Of a DNA stretch of 64,000 bases, positions 44,694 to 54,549 are shown piece after piece. The position numbers and the translations under genes are program-made. Positions within the stretch are counted from its first letter, which is position 1. Every line of letters begins with the position of its first letter. The stretch comes from Sulfuriferula thiophila (lineage in GTDB: Bacteria; Pseudomonadota; Gammaproteobacteria; Burkholderiales; Sulfuriferulaceae), in the NCBI RefSeq assembly GCF_003864975.1, contig NZ_BHGL01000028.1, positions 57,831 to 121,830 of the forward strand. Reading direction: 5' to 3'. A model generated the notes under the pieces. It worked only from the letters and a program-made list of their open reading frames with translations, did no database searches and was not told the DNA's origin.

Positions 44694-44990
44694 ATTATTA
44701 CAGTTTGCCCGTGGCCCGGCACCCTCCATCCCTTCACTGGCATCGATCACCTGCTGGCCATGCTTGCTGTCGGCATGTGGGCAGCACAACAAGGCGGACG
44801 TGCACTGTGGAGCATCCCGCTGGCTGCATCACCTGTTAGCTACGCGCTGGGATTTGTGCTGGCCACAGCCGCCTTACATGGTATGGGTATCGCTCTAGGC
44901 AAATATATGAAGGACGGCTCACTGCCATTGCTGCAAATATCCGGCGCAGCAGTGGTAGCGACCGGCATCTGGCTGCTGGTAAGCACCTGA
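44690..44990 (+). pseudogene. hupE: hupE/ureJ remnant with deletions and frameshift
   Basis: HupE is a nickel-uptake-type membrane protein of about 190-200 residues. The ATG at 44690 has a GAGGAG site but its frame fails. One base out of step, GTLHPFTGIDHLLAMLAVGM appears, the family's nickel-binding segment, then WAAQQGGRALWSIPLA jumps straight to SPVSYALGFVLATAALHGMG, so the central membrane helices are missing. Only the last two helices follow (to LLVST). It is not functional. Confidence 0.8.
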
Positions 44991-45112
44991 TAAACCAGCA
45001 ATTTTCTAGGACCATGCGCTAGAGTGCCCCGTACACAATATCGGATTTATTATCGCTAAATAACATCGCGGTACGGTGGCGCAGCGTTCACACATAATGC
45101 TATAGTCTTGCC

Positions 45113-48100
45113 ATGACTCATGTGATCAGCACAACCAAAGTCACCCGCCACGTCTGGCTAACGCTAGTCATGTACATTGCGCTTTCCGCCGCTTTTGCGA
45201 TCTATGTGAAGGCAGAAAAGCGCATTGACCGCGCCAATGAATTAAGCCTGCAATCTTATCTGCTTGCCGATGAGTTACGCCAGTCGTCCGACGATCTCAC
45301 CCGCATGGCGCTTGCCTATGCAGCCACCGGCAAACCGATTTACAAACAGCACTATCAGGAAATTCTGGACATCCGCAATGGCAAGCGTGTGCGACCAGAC
45401 CATTATGAGAATATTTACTGGGATTTAGTCACACCTGATGATATACGGCCACGCCCGAACAGCGGCAAAGCCATGGCGCTGCTGGACAGAATGCGTCAGG
45501 CGGGTTTTACCGAACAAGAGTTTGCCAAATTGGCGCAAGCCAAGGCAAATTCAGATGCGCTGACCAGCACAGAATTCGCGGCGATGGAACTGGTTGAAGC
45601 CGACTTGCGGCAGAACAAAACCTTCCATATTGAAGCCTTGCGGCTGTTACAAAACCCAAAATACTACCAGGCCAAAACAGGCATCATGCAGCCTATTGCC
45701 GAATTTCAGGAAATGATGGCCGAACGCACCTTGGCGAAGGTACGTCAAACCGAAACAACAGCTACCATACTGCGAGTGATCTTTATCTGTTTCGGGTTAG
45801 CGCTGCTTTACACGCTGTGGCGCACGTACCAGACCCTGAACAAAACCCTGGGTGGCCCGGTTGATACGCTTTATGCCCATATTGCCAGAATAGGCAACGG
45901 CGATTTCACTACAGCTATTCCTGTCGCTCCGGGTATGAAAAACAGCGTCATGGACTGGCTGGCTGCCACACAGAAAAAATTAAACAAACTGGATTATGAG
46001 CACCAGCTAGCCGAAGAGCAGCTACGCAACATGAGTAAGCTCTATGCGACATTAAGCCAATGTAATCAGGCTATTGTGCGCAGCACCAGCGAAGCGGAAC
46101 TGTTCCCGCAGATATGTCAGGCTGCAGTGCAATTTGGCGGCATGAAAATGGCATGGATAGGCTGGGCAGATGAAGCGCAACTACGCGTCACCCCCGTTGC
46201 AAGTTATGGCGAAGGCGTCGAATATCTGGAAAATATCACTATCTCCACAGACCGTAACAACCCCTATGGAAACGGCCCGACCGGCTCTGCCATCAACAAA
46301 GACCAGCCATTTTGGTGCCAGGATTTTCAGCATGATCCGCGCACCGCATTATGGCACGAACAAGGCGCTCATTTTGGCTGGGGCGCTTCGGCCTCCTTGC
46401 CCCTGCACCGCAATGGCAAAGCCATAGGTACTTTTAACATTTACAGCAATAAAATCAATGCATTCGATGAGCCAGCCCGGAGCCTGCTAATTGAAATGGC
46501 GATGGACATCGATTATGCACTGGAGAATTTCGATCGCATCGCCGCACAACGCCATGCGCAACGAATGGATGCGGAACGCAACTTCATGCTGGAACGCATT
46601 ACCAGCGACAAACCGCTTACCGTCATACTGGATGAGATTGCCCATCGGCTGGATAATGTTCGACCCGGCAATCTGTGCAGTATCCTGTTGCTCAGCGAAG
46701 ATGGGCAACACTTGCGGCTGGGCGCTGCGCCCAGCCTGCCTGACTTTTTTAACCAGGCTATCGAAACTGAACAAATCGGTCCTGGTGTAGGATCCTGCGG
46801 CAATGCCGCCTATACCGGCAAACGCACCATCATCGAAGATATTGCCACCCATCCATTCTGGGTAAACTATAAAGCGCTCGCCGAACAGGCCAATTTGCGC
46901 GCATGCTGGTCAGAACCCATTATCTCCGCCAATAATAAGATCCTGGGTTCATTTGCCATTTATCATCGCACTCCCACCAAGCCCGATGCATATGACATCC
47001 AGCTGATAGAAATGGCGGCGCACTTTATTGCTATTGCTATCGAGCGTAAACAGGCTGAAGCACACATTCATCAACTGGGACACTTTGACCCGCTCACCAA
47101 GCTTCCCAACCGCTTGCTGCTGGATGAACGTGCCCATCAGGCCATCAGCATAGCGCAACGTAGCGGGACATCACTGGCAGTACTATTCCTCGACCTCGAT
47201 CACTTCAAGAACATTAACGACAATCTGGGTCATCGCGTTGGCGATGAATTGCTGATCATGCTGGCTCAACGCCTGCAATCACTCATGCGCGATGTAGACA
47301 CGGTATCCCGTCTGGGCGGTGATGAATTTATATTTGTGTTACCCAATACCGATATCGATGAAGCGGCACATGTAGCCGACAAATTACTGGCCATCGTTAG
47401 CCAGACTTACCATCTTGGCCATCATGAACTGACGATCACCTCATCCATCGGCATTGCCATGTACCCGAACGATGGTGACGATTTTGACAGCCTGGTCAAA
47501 GCTGCGGATGTGGCCATGTATCGTGCCAAACAAGCGGGGCGTAATGGTCACTGCTACTTTACCAATGAAATGCAGGCGCGCTCTGCACGCAAACTGATCC
47601 TGGAAAATGCGTTACGCCGTGCGCTCGAACGCAACCAGCTTGCCATCCATTATCAACCGCAAATTTCGATAGTAACCGGCCAGATTATCGGTGCCGAAGC
47701 GCTGGTACGCTGGCAGCATCCCGAGCTGGGCATGATTTCTCCTGCCGAATTCATCCCTGTTGCCGAGGACAGCGGCCAGATTCATCAAATTGGCGCATGG
47801 GTATTACGCAGTGCAACGCAGCAGTTAAAAGCATGGATGGATGCAGGAATGGCGCCCATGACGGTGGCTGTTAACCTGTCCGCAGTCCAGTTCCGTCATG
47901 TGCGCCTGCCGGAACTGATCACAACCATACTTGAAGAAGTCGGGTTGCCGCCGCAATATCTGGAACTGGAGCTGACAGAAGGCGTGGCCATGGATGATCC
48001 GCTCGCTGCGATTGCGGTAATGGATGACCTTCATAGTCGCGGCGTACGCATGTCGATAGATGACTTTGGTACTGGCTATTCATCACTCAGCTATCTCAAA

Positions 48101-48364
48101 AAATTCAAAGTCTACAAACTCAAGATTGATCAGTCTTTTGTCCGCGACATCAGCACCGATCCGGAAGACAAGGCCATCGTCGCCGCTATTATCAGCATGG
48201 CACACAGCCTTGGTTTTGAAACCATTGCAGAAGGCGTGGAGACACCGGGACAATTAGCATTTCTGCAAGCACAGGGTTGCACTGAAGTACAAGGTTACCA
48301 TTTCAGCAAGCCCTTACCCGCGGATGCGTTCCTAAGCTTTGTGCGCAACTGGCAACCGGACTGA
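45113..48364 (+). CDS. Membrane-anchored GAF-GAF-GGDEF-EAL signalling protein
   Basis: The 1083-residue protein makes and/or breaks c-di-GMP. An N-terminal helix (HVWLTLVMYIALSAAFAIYV) and a second near residue 225 (ILRVIFICFGLALLYTLWRT) enclose a periplasmic sensor region. A HAMP-like segment follows, then two GAF domains (about 310-460 and 490-640). The GGDEF domain has DPLTKLPNR and SRLGGDEFIFVLP; the EAL domain has GAEALVRWQHPE, VAVNLSAVQF and SIDDFGTGYSSL. Both motifs look catalytically complete. Ligands are unknown. Confidence 0.9.
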   Translation: MTHVISTTKVTRHVWLTLVMYIALSAAFAIYVKAEKRIDRANELSLQSYLLADELRQSSDDLTRMALAYAATGKPIYKQHYQEILDIRNGKRVRPDHYENIYWDLVTPDDIRPRPNSGKAMALLDRMRQAGFTEQEFAKLAQAKANSDALTSTEFAAMELVEADLRQNKTFHIEALRLLQNPKYYQAKTGIMQPIAEFQEMMAERTLAKVRQTETTATILRVIFICFGLALLYTLWRTYQTLNKTLGGPVDTLYAHIARIGNGDFTTAIPVAPGMKNSVMDWLAATQKKLNKLDYEHQLAEEQLRNMSKLYATLSQCNQAIVRSTSEAELFPQICQAAVQFGGMKMAWIGWADEAQLRVTPVASYGEGVEYLENITISTDRNNPYGNGPTGSAINKDQPFWCQDFQHDPRTALWHEQGAHFGWGASASLPLHRNGKAIGTFNIYSNKINAFDEPARSLLIEMAMDIDYALENFDRIAAQRHAQRMDAERNFMLERITSDKPLTVILDEIAHRLDNVRPGNLCSILLLSEDGQHLRLGAAPSLPDFFNQAIETEQIGPGVGSCGNAAYTGKRTIIEDIATHPFWVNYKALAEQANLRACWSEPIISANNKILGSFAIYHRTPTKPDAYDIQLIEMAAHFIAIAIERKQAEAHIHQLGHFDPLTKLPNRLLLDERAHQAISIAQRSGTSLAVLFLDLDHFKNINDNLGHRVGDELLIMLAQRLQSLMRDVDTVSRLGGDEFIFVLPNTDIDEAAHVADKLLAIVSQTYHLGHHELTITSSIGIAMYPNDGDDFDSLVKAADVAMYRAKQAGRNGHCYFTNEMQARSARKLILENALRRALERNQLAIHYQPQISIVTGQIIGAEALVRWQHPELGMISPAEFIPVAEDSGQIHQIGAWVLRSATQQLKAWMDAGMAPMTVAVNLSAVQFRHVRLPELITTILEEVGLPPQYLELELTEGVAMDDPLAAIAVMDDLHSRGVRMSIDDFGTGYSSLSYLKKFKVYKLKIDQSFVRDISTDPEDKAIVAAIISMAHSLGFETIAEGVETPGQLAFLQAQGCTEVQGYHFSKPLPADAFLSFVRNWQPD

Positions 48365-48445
48365 ATCCACACTAAATCAGCCAGCTACAGGTACCCGCGC
48401 GTGCAGCTAACTGACTATACCGTTTGCGTTTTCACACCCAGCCAT

Positions 48446-49135
48446 TTAACCGCTTCGAATAGTATGAACGAACTTATACCCACGCGGTGAAGACTCGGTG
48501 ACTATGGTTTCCAACGACTTGCCGATCTTGCCCAGCTCAGTCGCGACACCAATCGCCGTAACACGCGCAAGCCCCTGACCGCCGGTCAGTAAGGTACCTG
48601 CAAAAACGCGATTAGCTGTGTCGGATTTATCCGTTTCAAGGCTCAAGGCATGCTTGGCAACCGCCACCGACTCTCCGGTCAGCAATGACTCATCGGCTGC
48701 CAGATCATGGGAGGAAAGAAGCAGCGCATCAGCCGGCACGCGATCACCTTCGCTCAATACCAGCACATCATCCCGCACGACCTCACGCCCGGCGATACGC
48801 ACCGCCTTGCCATCCCGAATCACCAGTGCGCGCGGACTGGCCAGATCACGCAAGGCGGCAAGTGCCCGTTCGGTTCTCCGCTCCTGCACTATCGTCACCG
48901 CCATGATGACGAACACGAAACCCAGCAGGATCAACGCCTCATGCATATCGCCCAGCAGCGCATAAATCCCGCCCGCCCCCAGCAACAGCAAGAACATGGG
49001 CTCCCGAACGACTTCCAGCACAGTTCTGCGCAAACCATACCCCTGAGCGGCCGCCAGTTCGTTGCTGCCTTCGGCCAGTCGCCTGGACTCCACCTCGGCA
49101 ACTGTCAGACCGTAAGGAAATTCATTGTTGTCCAT
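48446..49135 (-). pseudogene. Truncated cation-transporting P-type ATPase
   Basis: The 229-residue frame is the N-terminal part of a P2-type ATPase: LAEGSNELAAAQ, two transmembrane helices (FLLLLGAGGIYALLGD, ILLGFVFVIMAVTIV), an actuator domain with VLVLSEGDRVPADALLL and DESLLTGES. It ends after IGKSLETIVTE with an unrelated tail and stop, before the DKTGT phosphorylation site. Such ATPases are about 850 residues, so three quarters are missing. It cannot transport ions. Confidence 0.85.
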
Positions 49136-49959
49136 CGTCGTACTTATCCGGAAAGAGATAACATCATCGCCACATCAATTTCAGAGCACATTCCTACTTG
49201 GTATCTATCAGATGAATGGCAGGGCGTCTTTATTTCGGTACCTGTTTTATTCACTACAACTGGAAAAACCATGTTTCATCATGCCTATATATCACTCACA
49301 CTTGACCGGATGTACATTCGTTGATTTGGCTACAATCCAATAAATTTCGTTTGGCGTCCATAAAGATGCAAATTAACTACATTTTATTAGGCTTGTTTTA
49401 TCAAACACGGCAAACCATTCTGCTACTTGCCTCAGTGTTGCATGGTGGAGATATTTAAGCACCACCACACTCATTACTGGTGGGTATCACCGCTGAGCTG
49501 GTCGAGGATTGGCTCATGCTGTTCAATACAGGATCATTTGCCAACGAGCTGGCAGAACCGTGCCTGGTCAGGGAATCGCGCCGTGTAGCACAAATGATTA
49601 ATTTCGGCAGCACCATTGCTGTGCTGATCGCGTCTTTGCTGATGATCAAGACCTTGTATCCAGCTTCCTTTATGCATTGACAACGCGCCATCCAACTGGG
49701 TATAAGTAAATAAAAATTAAACATTAAAGTAAACATATTTAACTTTAATTAAACAAACAAACCATCCAGAATACTAGTCATCGGTTAACTGTTTCAGGAT
49801 ACCAACCGATTCAATTGAGAACACCTCGCCATGTAATTTGGAGAATATTTATGTTATCGAACCCGGATTTCGTCATTTTTGTCCTTTGATTTCCGCCATC
49901 AGGATAAGCAATGGCAGCAGATGTAATCCGATTTTTTCGATTTCCGTCAGGGGCAAACT
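49136..49959. other. Intergenic region, mostly without recognisable genes
   Basis: These 824 bp lie between the truncated ATPase and the DUF6671 gene. A GTG-started plus-strand frame at 49480-49680 would encode 66 residues with a hydrophobic C-terminal half (INFGSTIAVLIASLLMIKTL). It has no ribosome binding site and no recognised relatives, so it may be a gene fragment. The part from 49700 to 49760 is AT-rich with repeated TTTAA and TTAAA words. No tRNA or repeat array was seen. Confidence 0.4.
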
Positions 49960-50838
49960 ATGCATGAGTTAGCATCTACAAAACCAGGTGACTCAGGAAA
50001 ATCCATATACAGTGGCTCAAGCATTGCTCTGCTCACCCAGCACGGCAAGGAGAAAGTTATCGCGCCTCTGCTTGCCTCTACAGTCGAATGCCAGGTGATG
50101 CTGGTAACAGGCTTCGATACCGACAAGTTGGGCACCTTTACTCGCGATATCCCGCGGCCTGGTACGCAGCTCGATGCAGCGCGGACAAAGGCGCGCATGG
50201 GTATGGAACTGGCGGGAGCATCTCTCGGGCTCGCGAGTGAGGGTAGCTTTGGACCTGATCCTTACACGGGCATGTTTCTCTTGAACGTGGAAATGATAAT
50301 CTGGGTCGACGATATACTGGGAATCGAAGTGGTCGGTGTAGCCTCGGGCAAGGCCAGTTTATCCCACCAGCTCACCGCAAATTGGGAGGAAGCTGAAATG
50401 TTCGCCAATAAGGCGGGTTTTCCCGAGCATGGATTAGTTGTACGCCCGCAGCACAAGGATGATCCCCGCATACACAAAGGCATTACCGACTGGGAAGCAC
50501 TACGTAGCGCCTTTGATTGGGCCTGTCGTGAGGCGAATAACGGCTGCGCCTTTCTGGAAACCGATGTACGTGCTCATATGAATCCTACGCGTATGGAGGT
50601 AATTGCCGAAGCTACGCAGGATCTAGCACGCAAGCTTTGTACCCTGTGCCCTGTCTGCAACACCCCTGGATTCCAAATCGCTGATCGTGTCCTTGGTCTA
50701 CCCTGTGAAAATTGCGGCATACCAACGCGTGAGACCATGGCAGACATTCACCGCTGTGGCAAATGCAATTACCAAGTCAAAGTAGCTCGACCGGAGAAAA
50801 AAGCACAGGCCGGATGCTGTGTATTCTGCAACCCATAA
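49960..50838 (+). CDS. DUF6671 family protein
   Basis: The 292-residue protein has an N-terminal domain (IALLTQHGKEKVIAPLL, VMLVTGFDTDKLGTFTRDIP), a central FLETDVRAHMNPTRMEVIAE segment, and a C-terminal zinc-ribbon-like domain with about eight cysteines (CTLCPVCNTPGF, LPCENCGIP, HRCGKCNY, and AGCCVFCN). These match DUF6671, which has no known function. It precedes cbbR by 107 bp on the same strand. An AGGGG site supports the start. Confidence 0.7.
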   Translation: MHELASTKPGDSGKSIYSGSSIALLTQHGKEKVIAPLLASTVECQVMLVTGFDTDKLGTFTRDIPRPGTQLDAARTKARMGMELAGASLGLASEGSFGPDPYTGMFLLNVEMIIWVDDILGIEVVGVASGKASLSHQLTANWEEAEMFANKAGFPEHGLVVRPQHKDDPRIHKGITDWEALRSAFDWACREANNGCAFLETDVRAHMNPTRMEVIAEATQDLARKLCTLCPVCNTPGFQIADRVLGLPCENCGIPTRETMADIHRCGKCNYQVKVARPEKKAQAGCCVFCNP

Positions 50839-50945
50839 ACAAGCTCATACCATCATGCCAATATCGCAACTAAATATCTCAACGAATTGATTTTAATGAA
50901 TTAAAAAATATTTACTCCTAAATTTTACTGTGATTTAATATTTCC

Positions 50946-51872
50946 ATGCCTATACACCATGCCACTCTACACCAACTTAAAATTTTTGATGCCGTAGCCC
51001 GGCACATGAGTTTCGCTCGCGCTGCTGAAGAGTTGCATTTGACACCACCAGCGTTGTCTATCCAAGTCAAGCAGCTCGCTGAAGCCATCGGTCAGCCGCT
51101 ATTTGAACAGATCGGCAAAAAAATATCGCTCACCCCATTTGGCGTTGCCTCATGGGCTACCTGCCGTGACGTACTTGGCCGACTGGAACAGCTTAGCCAT
51201 GAACTGGCTGCACTTCAAGGACTGGAAAAGGGCAGCTTGAAACTGGCTACCCTTGCCACCGCGAAATACTTTCTTCCCCGGCTGTTGGGTGATTTCTGCA
51301 AGACCCACCCCGGGATCGACACCACCCTGTTCATGGGCAACCGTAAGGATCTGCTGGAACGTTTAACACAGAACCAGGACGATCTTTATATCCTGGGTCA
51401 ACCGCCGGAACACATGAATGTGGTTATGGACGCTTTTGCCGACAACCTCCTGGTGGTGGTCGCCAGTCCGACTCATCCGCTAGCGCAGGAAAAGGATATT
51501 GACCCGACACGTCTGCAGAACGAATCATTTATCTTGCGTGAACCAGGCTCTGGAACACGTCTGGCTGCCGAGAATTTTTTTGAGCAGCACGGAGTAACTC
51601 TCAAGGTACGTATGGAATTAGGCAGCAATGAAGCAGTCAAGCAGTTAGTGGCTGGGGGGTTGGGTGTAGCCGTACTATCCGCTACTACGCTACGTTCTGA
51701 GCTTGCTAATGGAGAGCTCTCGATACTTGATGTACGTGGTTTACCGTTGGAGCGGAAATGGCATTTGGTCTATCCGGCTGGTAAGCAGCTTACCCCGGCA
51801 GCCAAGGCATTCATAGCGCTCATGCACTCTGCCGTGAAGCCTCTCGATCAGCCACTGCCCGTAAAGGACTGA
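50946..51872 (+). CDS. cbbR: LysR-family regulator, CbbR-like
   Basis: The 308-residue protein has a LysR helix-turn-helix (LHQLKIFDAVARHMSFARAA, ELHLTPPALSIQVKQL) and an effector domain with LATLATAKYFLPRLLGDFC, the pattern of CbbR regulators. CbbR activates Calvin-cycle operons in response to metabolites such as RuBP or PEP. It lies about 13 kb from the carboxysome genes on the opposite strand, with the dab/cbbQO operon between. The assignment as CbbR rests on similarity and location. Confidence 0.8.
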   Translation: MPIHHATLHQLKIFDAVARHMSFARAAEELHLTPPALSIQVKQLAEAIGQPLFEQIGKKISLTPFGVASWATCRDVLGRLEQLSHELAALQGLEKGSLKLATLATAKYFLPRLLGDFCKTHPGIDTTLFMGNRKDLLERLTQNQDDLYILGQPPEHMNVVMDAFADNLLVVVASPTHPLAQEKDIDPTRLQNESFILREPGSGTRLAAENFFEQHGVTLKVRMELGSNEAVKQLVAGGLGVAVLSATTLRSELANGELSILDVRGLPLERKWHLVYPAGKQLTPAAKAFIALMHSAVKPLDQPLPVKD

Positions 51873-52003
51873 TAATGAGTTGGTGAATATCACTGACAGC
51901 AAACCCGTTTTATTTACAGGATTGCCAAAAATACAGCTATCGCATCTGGTATACATTGCTACAGATTACAACTTCCTGCACAAAGCCAGCCATGCAAAAA
52001 CCG

Positions 52004-52981
52004 TCAACGACTCTGGGCGCCGCGCCGTAACCTATCTTTGACTGCAAACCAAGGCCACGTATCCGGAGGATGTTCCACAAGCAGGTAGTCGAGCCCGGCA
52101 CGGTCAAACTGACGCAGCGTTGCATAAAGCATATGAGCATAATCTTCTGCCAATTCAGGCATGGGAAAATAATCAAAACCGATGTCGCTAATATCGTTTT
52201 CACTCGCCCTGCCCAATCCCAATACCACCACCTTACAGCCTTGAGCTGAGAGGTGGCGCGCCCTCTGAAATAATGCATCGGCACAATGTAATTCCATCGG
52301 TGTTGCTGGCGCATAGTGCGCAGAAAGCACACCGGGAACTCGAATCTTCTGCTCAGCCGCCTGAGTCAATATTATTTTCTGTTTAAGCGTGTCTTCAATG
52401 GCTGCAATAGACAGGCCGCCAGGTCGTAGCAATACCGCCTTATCATGCACCAGACTAATGATGGTTGACTCTACACCGACGCGACATGAGCCGCCATCCA
52501 GTATCATGCCGACCTTGGTGCCCAGTTCCTCACGCACATGATGCGCCGAGGTTGGACTAACCCGACCAAAGCGGTTAGCCGAGGGTGCAGCAATGCCGCT
52601 ACCAAATGCGCGTAGCAACGCGATAGCTACCGGATGGTCAGGTACCCGCAGAGCCACAGTATCTTGGCCGCCAGTGACTGCATTCAAGACTTGCTCATGA
52701 CGTCGCAGAATCAGCGTCAGCGGTCCAGGCCAAAAGGCAGCAGCCAGCTTCCACGCCATATCGGGAATATGTTGAGCCCACACAGACAGGTGAGAAGAAT
52801 CAGCGATGTGAATGATAAGTGGGTGATCGGTTGGCCGGCCCTTGGCCTCGAACACCTTATGCAGCGCCAGTGGGTTGGCTGCATCTGCACCCAGTCCGTA
52901 AACCGTCTCGGTAGGGAAAGCCACCGTGTCGCCTGCGCGGAGCAGATTGGCAGCGCTATGAATAGCGTTATCTGGATTCAT
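52004..52981 (-). CDS. Threonylcarbamoyl-AMP synthase (Sua5 type)
   Basis: The 325-residue enzyme makes threonylcarbamoyl-AMP for tRNA t6A modification. The YrdC domain has DTVAFPTETVYGLGADAANP, KVFEAKGRPTDHPLIIHI and SANRFGRVSPTSAHHV. The C-terminal Sua5 domain follows a linker (IRVPGVLSAHYAPATPMELH). It complements tsaE elsewhere in the window. It is downstream of the aldolase-like gene on the same strand, 42 bp away. Confidence 0.9.
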   Translation of the reverse strand: MNPDNAIHSAANLLRAGDTVAFPTETVYGLGADAANPLALHKVFEAKGRPTDHPLIIHIADSSHLSVWAQHIPDMAWKLAAAFWPGPLTLILRRHEQVLNAVTGGQDTVALRVPDHPVAIALLRAFGSGIAAPSANRFGRVSPTSAHHVREELGTKVGMILDGGSCRVGVESTIISLVHDKAVLLRPGGLSIAAIEDTLKQKIILTQAAEQKIRVPGVLSAHYAPATPMELHCADALFQRARHLSAQGCKVVVLGLGRASENDISDIGFDYFPMPELAEDYAHMLYATLRQFDRAGLDYLLVEHPPDTWPWFAVKDRLRRGAQSR

Positions 52982-53023
52982 TTACTATGTTGACTGCGCA
53001 GAAATGACTTTTCAGGTTTCCTG

Positions 53024-53947
53024 CTAACCCACCCGCATTCTCTCCAGGTTATCGCCGTCAAAATTTGCATACGCACGATCCCGCGACTGACATTGCAACA
53101 GCACTTCCGCTGCCCGACCGCCACAGCCCCAGACCTTTATACAGCGCTCTACTTCAAGACGAACCGCCTCGCGCACGCCTTCCATGATAGCCGTATAACC
53201 CTCGACTCCGGCCAACGCATTTTCCCTGATACGTTGAGCCGCGACATCGAGCAGAACCGAGCTGTAGTTAATTTTGGCCGCACCGAAACTGATCATGCGT
53301 TTCAACTGGTCATCGGTAAAACCTGCACTGCCGTGGATGCCAAGCGGGATACCGACGGCCTGACTGATTTTCGAGAGCCGGGTGAAATCGTATTTGTTCC
53401 CGCCTGAGTTTAAGCGCTTGACCGATATTGCCAGGCAACCCACACCAGTGCGTTCAACATAATATTTGGCTTCAGGTGGAGTTGTAGAGCTATTGTCGAC
53501 AGAATCCACTCCGTCAACGGTATCCCCACTCTCAAGCTGCCCCACTTGACCGACTACCAGCACACCACTGGCAGCCGCCATCTCAACAACCTTTTGAGTC
53601 AATCTCACATTATCTGGCAAGGCGTGCGAAGAGGCATTGAACACGATTCCATTGCAACCCATACTAATTGCAACAGCCACTGCCTGAAGGTTATCCTCCA
53701 CCTCGATTTGAAATGCCACCGGTATTGTGGCCCGCTGTCCCATTTCAATGACCCCACGCGCCAGCGATTCAATGCTATCAGTTCCTGGATAAGCGTTGGA
53801 TACACTTAGAATAATCGGTGTGCGCATACCCTCTGCAGCCGCAACCACTCCTTCCAGAATTTCCCATCCATCCACGCCAAAAGCACCCACGGCATATCCA
53901 TGATAGTAGGCGTGATCAAGCATGTTTTTCATATCAACCAATGGCAT
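53024..53947 (-). CDS. Class II fructose-bisphosphate aldolase-like protein lacking most active-site residues
   Basis: The roughly 307-residue protein follows the class II aldolase fold from end to end: MLDHAYYHGYAVGAFGVDGW, IGLHG-like LGIHGSAGFTDDQLKRMISF and GAAKINYSS. But the catalytic HLDH segment reads AFQIEVEDN, removing the aspartate and first zinc histidine. The second zinc histidine (GTAHG) reads VKRLNSGG, and the conserved glutamate of the AELGQLGG segment is a glycine (VVGQVGQLES). Only the histidine of LGIHGSAG remains. The ATG at 53947 has a GGAG site. It is probably not an active Zn aldolase and may have a regulatory or different catalytic role. Confidence 0.8.
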   Translation of the reverse strand: MPLVDMKNMLDHAYYHGYAVGAFGVDGWEILEGVVAAAEGMRTPIILSVSNAYPGTDSIESLARGVIEMGQRATIPVAFQIEVEDNLQAVAVAISMGCNGIVFNASSHALPDNVRLTQKVVEMAAASGVLVVGQVGQLESGDTVDGVDSVDNSSTTPPEAKYYVERTGVGCLAISVKRLNSGGNKYDFTRLSKISQAVGIPLGIHGSAGFTDDQLKRMISFGAAKINYSSVLLDVAAQRIRENALAGVEGYTAIMEGVREAVRLEVERCIKVWGCGGRAAEVLLQCQSRDRAYANFDGDNLERMRVG

Positions 53948-54549
53948 TCTTAATCTCCTGAAAAAATATAGCTTGCAACATTTGCAAGACCACGCCGCTC
54001 TATCCGAACAGGTTTCCCTCACCAGACCATCGTTACAATTAACGACCTGAACCAACCACCAGAATTGACTTTAGATTTGGTCAATTAGCCGTGCAGTTAA
54101 AATCACATTTTCAAAATAAACAACAACTGCAACTCAAAAATACCGTAACTATCAATATTATTTCAATAACATACGCGCGATATTTCACAGTTCACAGAGG
54201 CGACAGTTATGATAAATTATGGCGTTATCCATGTTTTAATAAAAGTTAAATATTATTACATTAACAATTTACTTTTATTTATTATACGGCCATATATTTA
54301 ACTCTGTTGGCTCTCCGAGTGCTACACATCAGGCAATCTCACATCTCCGCAGGCGCTGCCTTGCTGTTTCATTTTCTTTCCAAGTTGCATGGTCTAACCA
54401 GCGTTACTGCCACAACCAACTTAAACATTCCTGGTATGTAACATCGTGTTTGATCACACGAAATTTATTACCCCATTATTTGACTGACTGACCCACCATG
54501 TTAGAACGAGCCGATACCATTTAATTGACCAATGGCTCGTTCGTTATGG
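53948..54549. other. AT-rich intergenic region between aldolase-like gene and dabA
   Basis: About 600 bp without a recognisable gene. The half from 54080 to 54300 is strongly AT-rich and presumably holds the promoter of the aldolase-like gene. A dyad just after the dabA stop is listed separately. Confidence 0.5.
54504..54542 (-). terminator. Hairpin downstream of dabA
   Basis: The arms GAACGAGCC (54504-54512) and GGCTCGTTC (54534-54542) are exactly complementary around a 21-base loop, eight bases after the dabA stop. No strong T-run follows on the minus strand, so termination strength is uncertain. It marks the probable end of the carboxysome-dab operon. Confidence 0.5.
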
